Part shown: piece by piece, positions 9,001 to 10,487 of the stretch
Layout of the letters: each line of letters begins with the position of its first letter
Numbering within the stretch: position 1 is the first letter of the stretch
Origin: JBEEMU01 sp043778315
Lineage (GTDB): Bacteria > Bacteroidota > Bacteroidia > Chitinophagales > Saprospiraceae
Length of the DNA stretch: 10,487 nucleotides
Assembly: GCA_043778315.1 (NCBI GenBank)
Contig: JAYWGJ010000029.1
Span: 1-10,487, forward strand
Direction: 5' to 3'
The notes under the pieces: model-generated
What the model saw: the letters and a program-made list of their open reading frames with translations, nothing else
Database searches by the model: none
What the model was told of the DNA's origin: nothing
Position numbers and translations under genes: made by a program

Positions 9001-10091
9001 GTGGGTACTGCGCCGCCGTTGATGCCGTCGCCTGGATATGGAATATCGAAACGCGCAATCTGCGTTGCCGAAGGCAAAACGTTAGCAGCAAGCAAATCCG
9101 AACCAGAGAAGCGACCGAAGCCAGAGCCTGCCTTATTGACAGGAAAACTAACTAACTGCTGTGTACTCATACATATCAAATAAGCCTTTTCGTTTTTTTC
9201 ATCTACGTCCAAGTCGCCCATACCGACTCTACCCCAATTCGCCTCCCACAAAAAGTTAATTTTATTATTATAATCATTAACTACATCAGGCACTCTGTAA
9301 CCTTTATTTTCATTGGTAAACCCGTTGATAGGAATACCTACGGCAGCTAAGTCTATATACTCTACCAAGCCCGTCGCATTCGGATTATTAAAATCAGATT
9401 GGAAAATCTTAGTGGGCGGATTATTGCCAGCAGGGTTATTCAATACAAAGTTTTTGTTGCCTTGCGCATAATATACTTTTTTATGCAACTTATCGATGCC
9501 TACACCACGCAGGTAGCCGTAAGTATCATTGGCGTGTACTGTGGTGGTCAATGGAGTTCCGCCGTTTGCACCTTGTTGGTAACCAAAAGACTTGACGATA
9601 GGCAACGAGGAGCTAATATACCCGTTTCTGACCGCAACCGAACTGATTACATTAAAGCCTTTGGTTACGTCTGCATAAGCGTTAGGGTCGCTTACGCCGT
9701 AATTCACATTACTAGCCGCCGCGTTAAAAAATCGTATGCTCGACGTTTGGCTAAACGTTTCTTGATACGGCGCAGGTGCTATAAACTCTACGCGCACGGG
9801 GTAATCTGATGCGGTAAGCGGCAAATAATAAGCACCTTCCGCGCCGCAGCTTGCTGCGTCAGACACGACCGTAGCCGCCAACGAGCCGTTGCTGCGATAC
9901 GCACTGACGGTCACGCCGCCGAGCCCGCGCTCGCGATAAGTAGCATCGTTGTCTTGCGTTCCGTTACCGTTATTGTCGCGAAACACCGTTCCGCTAATCT
10001 GCGCGCTTGCGAGCATCGGTAGCGACAGTACTGCATACAGTAACGCACCACACAATCGGATTTTCTTTTTTGGGTTAATTTGAAAGTTCAT
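60..10091 (-). CDS. Giant T9SS-secreted multidomain surface protein with SdrD B-like repeats
   Basis: An uninterrupted frame of 3343 codons ends in TAG at 60-62. Residue numbers here count from the ATG at 10089-10091. I chose this start because it puts a typical signal peptide at the N terminus: PKKKIR at residues 7-12, a hydrophobic core at 13-27, and ASA|Q at 28-31. An in-frame ATG at 10128-10130 would add 13 residues (MCFTYLHNLINFR) ahead of it. Neither start has a clear Shine-Dalgarno, as is usual in Bacteroidota. Domains in order: signal peptide 1-30; duplicated SdrD-B/propeller-like/SdrD-B modules 31-803 and 920-1701, with an Ig-like linker between; SdrD-B 1702-1832; two PKD-like domains 1833-1979; SprB-like repeat 1980-2068; nine SdrD-B domains 2069-3148; FnIII-like 3149-3252; T9SS sorting domain 3253-3343. 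The inferred role is a cell-surface or matrix adhesin. The ligand is unknown and no catalytic motif was seen. No frameshift or internal stop is present. Sequence identity to a named gene is not recognised. Confidence 0.93.
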   Translation of the reverse strand: MNFQINPKKKIRLCGALLYAVLSLPMLASAQISGTVFRDNNGNGTQDNDATYRERGLGGVTVSAYRSNGSLAATVVSDAASCGAEGAYYLPLTASDYPVRVEFIAPAPYQETFSQTSSIRFFNAAASNVNYGVSDPNAYADVTKGFNVISSVAVRNGYISSSLPIVKSFGYQQGANGGTPLTTTVHANDTYGYLRGVGIDKLHKKVYYAQGNKNFVLNNPAGNNPPTKIFQSDFNNPNATGLVEYIDLAAVGIPINGFTNENKGYRVPDVVNDYNNKINFLWEANWGRVGMGDLDVDEKNEKAYLICMSTQQLVSFPVNKAGSGFGRFSGSDLLAANVLPSATQIARFDIPYPGDGINGGAVPTNNFDAAYIPNHKDDWFVDGLGIYKGKIYIGVTNPRYYARVGQYNGGDYTLYSGSDYTIYYTFDPATGAWARIMDAYMGDQLPGAPLAGCCRNTSFPFVASDIDFDSYNDEMILSYKNLRGDFEVDPNPLVSNPQTGAEYGGNNYFIPQMAYRAFPSTPGASTYNLEYSSGANAGTISRCGSNYAPPTASTATNFGNSNNYYNVYGFQYFPNQLIFHESYYDAYEGPDGHGFIGASATFPGGNQTVFYYADPQNSQTGGINWIPNDANAQNFRQEMWSGNPSQGYFGKGQGTGDIELIYDTAPIEIGNRVFTDTDGDGVQDADEPGLNGVTVELWQGATQVGTITTATLNGQAGSYYFNTANVTMNGATGVLPNTAYEVRVPNISGSSKQAAFGTNALTPVAQGGNGERDSDGIVNGTTAVAAFTTGNVGENTHKFDFGFRTPPPTLTSTINTSGCYDSNGNAAGGTSQVTVQVIVDWTNAISGETITVTVPGATATQSINPATAAKPAILNFAVPTASATSGNVTVVYSTTTTVFATPKAISIAASDCLLTPCTSGTGGQVFRDFNNNGVRDTYETEGVSGVTVTAFYDNAGATGIATTTTDSKGQYTFTTAQVPSGAKVRLEFTGLPMGVSPTASGTNNATATQFITAPLCTANMGVNYPSDYCQNAGVIPRVVVPKYTNGNSQAGGSAATAPALLSYPYDASTSGSSTNIGGANTTGAVWGVAFQRKTNKLFSSAFAKRHVAFGSLGSNGLYVTNNAKTTNVSTATTAFVNLSSINSAFNAGTVTRNFSPGGNDPTQANYDEQMFDKVGKVGMGDLDISDDGQYLYTINLNDRKLWRIDVANGAAPTTAAQIEAYAALPNPCNNSTFRPFAVKHYRGDIYIGGICDGVSGSTVDRNELKATVYKVSASATPSTAVFTQVLDFPLTFNRNANLNGGETNGGASAVYTDPNGNIAGLSNTSWHPWARNFAEVQVINTYSPMYPQPILMDIEFDIDGAMVLGFGDRTGHQGGNQNYSTNTADGATFYTTGAGDILRAYSNNGSFIIETNATEGTTTTAGANNGDGPNGGEFYYQDRFDQGAGGVLGVLSNPSNHDETSLGGLALFPGKGEILNTVFDPRDNYNSGGVRYYSNTTGQANNAQLLYNESDAPGGNFGKAGGMGDVEILCNQSPLEIGNYVWADANANGVQDPTEAGIANIKVQLFNAAGVLVGLTTTNAKGEYYFNQGNVDNAGVNATTGAASGTGFTGLTPITPYYIVVGNGGTNPFAGGTLTVGAATYNITNANTGQGTNPDQNDNDATIATGLTGALGAAINGFPYILATTGSAGETDHSFDFGFTPLGSVGNYVWNDTNSNGTNDEPASAGINGVTVELWKETTPGSGNYAFAQTTLTANNGTGNPGYYNFIITASANYKVKFPTTNNSKILTTPTTTATTDNNSDANTTDGFSPAFAINIGGTGTAKDNPTIDAGYRCNTAATIGGAPTSCVSPNTVLTANLTGGTVSTYAWDDATATATHTVTPTSATAYTVTITATNGCTASTSITLSPPPTIIALSGTASLCEGESTNLSASGGVAYAWSTTESTASINISPIVGTTIYTVTATTASGCTGTATVSILVRAAIVINSVVTTNESLCGTNNGIITINATGAAGALEYRLRTGTTAPYTFIGWQSSNVFPGLSANDYLVYVRYVGGYCTNIDGVQTVTCTLPASLGDRVFSDTNKDGVQDGSEVGVAGVTVTLYNSVGKAVGSTKTDAYGNYLFDKLTPGDYTVGFTLPTNYVFSPKGSGADSGTATDSDADLITGRSNTITLSGGENERNVDAGIYFAEPTTQSIGDYVWFDDGNGVQTAGEKGVSGVTVTLYAADGTTIIATTITDGNGKYLFDNIAVGSYVVGFGTVPGLTFTTQTNGTTDGSDADATTGKTAVINIAAGDKRTDIDAGLVPVLSGKAALGDRVWNDVNNNGVQDAGEAGVPNVTVNLYDATNTIVATTVTNALGEYLFNNLDAGRYKVGFVIATLPSGFVLTTKDVAAANDNTDSDADATTGFTKYYSLAPGEKNLSVDAGIYNATAPTGGIGNYVWNDADKDGIQDANESGIGGITVTLYAADGVTVIATTVTDKTGYYSFNNLPAADYVVGFSNVPTGFVFSNQTNGTGDGSDANPSTGKTNAITVGTTFRDDIDAGLYPAGSASGKGSLGDYVWYDSNNDGIQAATEVGVSGVTVNLLNATTNAIIATTTTDATGHYLFTGLDKGSYKVEFVTASLPSGYGFTAKDAGADDSKDTDVNPATGITDAINLGQGEDKLTVDAGIYKAGAPTGAIGNYVWFDTDGNGTQGAGEKGISGVGVNLLDATTGAIIATTTTDANGFYLFPNLPAGDYKVQFTNLPAGFTFTTQTNGTADGSDADPISGITPTISLAAGQVNLDADAGLISTTRAGLGDYVWLDSNGDGVQDATEQPLAGVTVILYAADGTTKLASTVTDANGYYSFVNLTPGTYVVGFENIPLGATFTKQNATGNTNDSDVDSATGKTAPITLTAGEFNSTIDAGVTLQKAGLGDYVWLDADSNGVQDAGEAGVAGVIVTLYDSATNAVIGKTVTDGNGYYSFTGLNPGTYYVEFDAASLPANATFTTQTTGTANGSDANTVTGRTADVTLIAGEFNSSVDAGIVQNTAALGDYVWIDTDKNGIQDDGEQPLAGVAVNLYLSTDLTTPVATATTDAKGFYWFANLTPASYVVEFAAVAGYTRTGTTGTIGGSAGGETPFFNSDADLTSGRTAVIALAAGERNPNIDAGYYVTPLPVTLLYFKGIADGCSINLNWATASEQNAKSFRVERSADGKTWGSLAVIAAAGNSTTVRNYQFTDGKATRNNYYRLVQTDFDGTTAVYGLAESVATQGCYDETTNGVTNLYPNPNSTNDVTVKFYTDRGDEDATIEIYDVLGHQMSAMKLSISNGTNIVNMDISDLASGTYMVKIVGTGWYSVAQKLVRVTGE
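63..335 (-). other. T9SS (Por) type A C-terminal sorting domain (residues 3253-3343)
   Basis: Characteristic motifs appear in order: NLYPNPNS (3259-3266), a strand V.VKFYTD, IEIYDVLGHQ (3285-3294), a middle strand ending NMDISDLASGTYMVKI, and QKLVRV close to the C terminus (3335-3340). This is the type A T9SS signal (the TIGR04183 pattern), which directs passage through the outer membrane and is normally removed when the cargo is released or attached to the surface. The tail VTGE after KLVR is slightly longer than in many relatives. The stop codon overlaps the conserved edge of the downstream hairpin repeat. Confidence 0.95.
336..647 (-). other. Fibronectin-III-like domain preceding the sorting signal (residues 3149-3252)
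   Basis: The segment begins PLPVTLLYFKG and contains NWATASEQN, FRVERSADGKTW, AGNSTT, NYYRLVQTDFDG and a closing beta strand. This LPVTL.F...L.W.TA.E.N...F.VERS.DG pattern is the fibronectin-III-like domain that commonly sits just before T9SS sorting domains in Bacteroidota cargo proteins. It ends near a Cys in TQGCYDETT, followed by a short linker. Confidence 0.88.
648..3887 (-). repeat. Array of nine tandem SdrD B-like domains (residues 2069-3148)
   Basis: Nine domains of 117-123 residues start at residues 2071, 2192, 2309, 2432, 2552, 2675, 2792, 2909 and 3027. Each opens with (I/L)G(D/N)(Y/R)V(W/F).D and an acidic calcium-type loop such as DSNGDGVQDATE. The middle carries (G/A)VTV.LY, TDA.G.Y.F..L and GxYxVxF, followed by an acidic SDAD..TG.T loop, and the domain closes on (V/I)DAG. 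SdrD B repeats bind calcium and form a rigid stalk in staphylococcal Sdr proteins; the same role here is an inference. Domains 1-6 alternate between two subtypes (see findings). The second domain lacks one residue of its calcium-type loop. Nucleotide identity between units is broken into short runs, so the array is not a fresh expansion. Confidence 0.93.
3888..4154 (-). other. SprB-like repeat domain (residues 1980-2068)
   Basis: The segment contains ESLCGTNNGIITINATGAAG, then a short Tyr-rich strand and FPGLSANDYLVYVRYVGGYC. A conserved Cys, an NGxI strand, a Gly/Ala turn, and a closing L.A.DY.V.V strand with a second Cys is the layout of the SprB repeat. That repeat is named after the flavobacterial gliding adhesin SprB, itself a very large T9SS cargo. 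A single copy is present. The similarity supports a surface-adhesion setting but does not prove a gliding function. Confidence 0.6.
4155..4595 (-). other. Two PKD/Ig-like domains (residues 1833-1979)
   Basis: Two consecutive units of about 73 residues share one pattern: a Cys near the start (PTSCVSPNT, ASLCEGEST), a central aromatic strand (YAWDDAT, YAWSTTES), then T.YTVT.T...GCT near the end (AYTVTITATNGCTAS, IYTVTATTASGCTGT). This is the PKD-like or Ig-like pattern common in Bacteroidota T9SS cargo, with a probable Cys-Cys bridge per domain. These domains usually serve as spacers or carbohydrate/protein contact modules, and nothing here identifies a ligand. Confidence 0.8.
4596..4988 (-). 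other. SdrD B-like domain (residues 1702-1832)
   Basis: The domain begins SVGNYVWNDTNSNGTND and closes with TIDAGYRC, the family's typical first and last strands. It follows the SdrD-B domain of module copy 2 directly, so two sit in tandem here. The calcium-type loop is altered: the usual QDxxE segment reads NDEPASAG, with Asn for Gln and a small insertion. It ends at Cys1834, where the PKD-like region begins. Confidence 0.85.
4989..7334 (-). repeat. Module copy 2: SdrD-B-like + propeller-like block + SdrD-B (residues 920-1701)
   Basis: Residues 920-1024 begin GGQVFRDFNNNGVRD, matching the start of copy 1. The block at 1025-1533 carries the same signposts in the same order: GMGDLD (1178-1183), GDIYIGG (1243-1249), MDIEFD (1352-1357), GFGDRTGHQ (1365-1373), FDPRDNYNSGG (1479-1489) and GMGDVEIL (1522-1529). 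Residues 1534-1701 are an SdrD-B domain starting EIGNYVWADANANGVQD. From memory, the DIEFD...GF.DR.GHQ and GDVE(V/I)L motifs are common in SdrD-B-associated propeller blocks of Bacteroidota, so copy 2 looks like the more canonical one. Base composition in the propeller part is clearly AT-richer than in the flanking SdrD-B parts. Confidence 0.77.
7335..7682 (-). other. Ig-like linker domain between the duplicated modules
   Basis: Residues 804-919 are rich in Thr, Val, Ser and Ala, with alternating beta-strand patterns such as QVTVQVIVDW and GETITVTVPG. A Cys lies near each end (GCYDSN and SDCLLTPC), which could form a disulfide bracketing the domain. It resembles a bacterial Ig-like or DUF11-like beta-sandwich, but I cannot assign a family. 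It lies exactly between the two duplicated modules, and no counterpart follows copy 2, where another SdrD-B domain comes instead. Confidence 0.5.
7683..10001 (-). repeat. Module copy 1: SdrD-B-like + propeller-like block + SdrD-B (residues 31-803)
   Basis: Residues 31-134 form a divergent SdrD-B-like domain that opens GTVFRDNNGNGTQD, with an acidic/Asn calcium-type loop. Residues 135-664 are a large block I read as a beta-propeller-like head. Its repeated blade-like motifs include GMGDLD (290-295), GKIYIGV (389-395), SDIDFD (464-469) and GTGDIELI (654-661). Residues 665-803 are a canonical SdrD-B domain starting EIGNRVFTDTDGDGVQD and ending in the HKFDFGF strand. The order and motifs match the second copy at 4989-7334. 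Copy 1 is the more divergent: it lacks the GFGDRTGHQ motif after its SDIDFD strand and carries a Cys-Cys pair (LAGCCRN, 453-454) absent from the other. The propeller fold is inferred from the motif pattern and has not been demonstrated. Confidence 0.75.
10002..10091 (-). other. Sec signal peptide
   Basis: This encodes the first 30 residues from the preferred start. A basic n-region (PKKKIR) is followed by a hydrophobic stretch, LCGALLYAVLSLPML, and a small-residue ASA box just before Gln31, a good signal peptidase I site. A Cys lies inside the core (residue 14), but it is not in a lipobox position at the cleavage site, so I read this as a soluble secretory signal rather than a lipoprotein signal. 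T9SS substrates need this Sec step before crossing the outer membrane. Confidence 0.85.
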
Positions 10092-10295
10092 ACGAAAATT
10101 AATTAAATTATGTAAATAGGTAAAACACATATTTATAGTCTATTGAAGACGTATTATGACAATGGCGCGTTGCACAATTATCAAAATATATTTACTTTAC
10201 TTTATATATATTAATATTATTACCTTGTAATGCGTTAGTTTAGAATACTTTTTGTATTTTTAAAATAATGATTTGATGGATTTGTTAAGGAAATA
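10092..10295 (-). promoter_or_regulatory. AT-rich upstream region, presumptive promoter and leader
   Basis: About 200 bp between the palindromic repeat and the chosen start is strongly AT-rich, with runs such as TTAATATATATAAAG on the minus strand, in contrast to the GC-richer start of the gene. I see no good match to the Bacteroidota promoter (TTTG near -33 with TAnnTTTG near -7). The nearest are TAATTGTG at about 10178-10171, one mismatch and no upstream TTTG at the right distance, and TATATTTTG at 10190-10182, with spacing off by one. The promoter is therefore inferred from position and composition only. Confidence 0.4.
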
Positions 10296-10323
10296 GTAGA
10301 GACAAGGCGTGCCTTGTCTCTAC
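10296..10323. repeat. 28-bp near-perfect palindrome
   Basis: Arms GTAGAGACAAGGC and GCCTTGTCTCTAC are perfectly complementary over 13 bp around a GT centre. Being symmetric, it could form a hairpin on either strand. Its edge GTAGAGAC resembles the GTAGGGAC edge of the hairpin repeat next to the stop codon, so the two may belong to one dispersed repeat family. From memory, GTAGAGAC...GTCTCTAC palindromes occur between genes in several Bacteroidota and cyanobacteria. No T-run follows on either strand, so it is a poor terminator on its own. Confidence 0.75.
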
Positions 10324-10335
10324 CGCACAGCAACA

Positions 10336-10380
10336 ACAACAGCGGCTCAATAAGGATACACCTTATCGAGCCGCTGTTGT
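10336..10380 (-). terminator. Long stem-loop, probable terminator of the upstream gene
   Basis: A 20-bp stem encloses a 5-base loop (TGTAT on the minus strand). The arms are 10380-10361 and 10355-10336. One position (10367 against 10349) is an A/C mismatch on the plus strand but a G-U pair in minus-strand RNA, so the structure is continuous only in transcripts running in the gene's direction. The following bases are U-rich (TTGTTGTTG) rather than a clean U-run. It lies about 70 bp beyond the stop of the identical gene end at 10449, which suits a terminator. It could also be a protective 3' hairpin. Confidence 0.55.
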
Positions 10381-10389
10381 AATTGATTT

Positions 10390-10447
10390 ATTCACAGACG
10401 CAATAAACCACGTCCCTATTCCATTCATAGACGCGATAAATCACGTC
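10390..10447 (-). repeat. Second copy of the tandem hairpin repeats
   Basis: Identical to 1-58, with stems at 10430-10437/10440-10447 and 10397-10404/10407-10414. Here the downstream context is visible: the two small hairpins are followed on the minus strand by the long stem-loop at 10380-10336 and then the 28-bp palindrome. The 3' region of this gene end therefore contains four successive inverted repeats within about 155 bp. Confidence 0.7.
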
Positions 10448-10448
10448 C

Positions 10449-10487
10449 CTACTCACCCGTCACGCGTACCAATTTCTGCGCTACGCT
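10449..10487 (-). CDS. 3' end of an identical T9SS cargo gene (partial)
   Basis: The last 12 codons (SVAQKLVRVTGE) and TAG stop of a T9SS sorting domain lie at the right edge, base-for-base identical to the end of the main gene. If the source is linear, this is the 3' end of an upstream paralogue, head to tail with the main gene and separated from its start by 357 bp. If the source is circular, it is simply the main gene again. Confidence 0.6.
   Translation of the reverse strand, partial: SVAQKLVRVTGE

Larger units (their letters stand above)
10390..10487. repeat. Terminal direct repeat, right copy
   Basis: Identical over all 98 bases to 1-98. Because the window ends here, the identity may extend further to the right. 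It may be the overlap of a circular contig or the start of another copy of the same gene. Confidence 0.98.

Noticed and set aside
4989..10001. Diversity-generating retroelement variable region in the head modules
   Set aside because: No template repeat, reverse transcriptase or adenine-targeted variable segment is visible. The difference between the two modules is spread over their length, as in old duplication.
10092..10130. Upstream in-frame ATG at 10128-10130 as the true start
   Set aside because: It would place 13 extra residues including aromatic and hydrophobic ones before the basic n-region. The ATG at 10089-10091 gives a normal signal peptide, and neither start has a decisive ribosome-binding site. 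It cannot be wholly excluded.
10131..10260. Sigma-70-like promoter pairs such as TTGTCA with TATAAA near the start
   Set aside because: Spacing (about 19 bp) and placement are poor and the region is so AT-rich that such matches are expected by chance. Bacteroidota also use a different consensus.
10296..10380. Inverted repeats as ends of an insertion sequence or as an integron attachment site
   Set aside because: There is no transposase or integrase, nothing is enclosed between them, and no target-site duplication can be recognised.

Overview
The window suggests a member of the Bacteroidota. Its one large gene encodes a protein with an N-terminal Sec signal peptide and a C-terminal type IX secretion system (T9SS/Por) sorting domain, a combination confined to that phylum. 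The spacer upstream is very AT-rich and has no clear Shine-Dalgarno sequence, which also fits. I cannot place it to genus. The density of SdrD B-like domains and the hairpin intergenic repeats would suit a Cytophagia- or Saprospiria-like lineage, but that is a guess.

Layout, read along the minus strand (the direction of transcription). Positions 10487-10449 are the last 12 codons and stop of an identical gene end. Positions 10448-10092 are a 357-bp spacer holding two small hairpin repeats, a long hairpin (probable terminator), a 28-bp palindrome and an AT-rich presumptive promoter/leader. Positions 10091-60 are a single gene of 3343 codons. The two hairpin repeats then recur at the left edge. 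No RNA gene, CRISPR array, transposase or second independent gene is visible.

The protein is a giant modular surface or secreted protein. In order it has a signal peptide; a duplicated module of about 775 residues (SdrD-B-like domain, roughly 500-residue propeller-like block, SdrD-B domain) whose two copies are separated by an Ig-like linker; one more SdrD-B domain; two PKD/Ig-like domains; one SprB-like repeat; nine consecutive SdrD-B domains; a fibronectin-III-like domain; and the T9SS sorting domain. The likely picture is export by Sec, crossing of the outer membrane by T9SS, and display of a distal head on a long stalk that is probably stiffened by calcium. A role in adhesion, gliding or matrix formation is inferred.

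The most unusual point is structural. Bases 1-98 and 10390-10487 are identical, so the visible sequence is periodic with a 10,389-bp unit containing just this gene. Either the source contig is circular or circularised by the assembler, or the gene lies in a head-to-tail tandem array that was collapsed.
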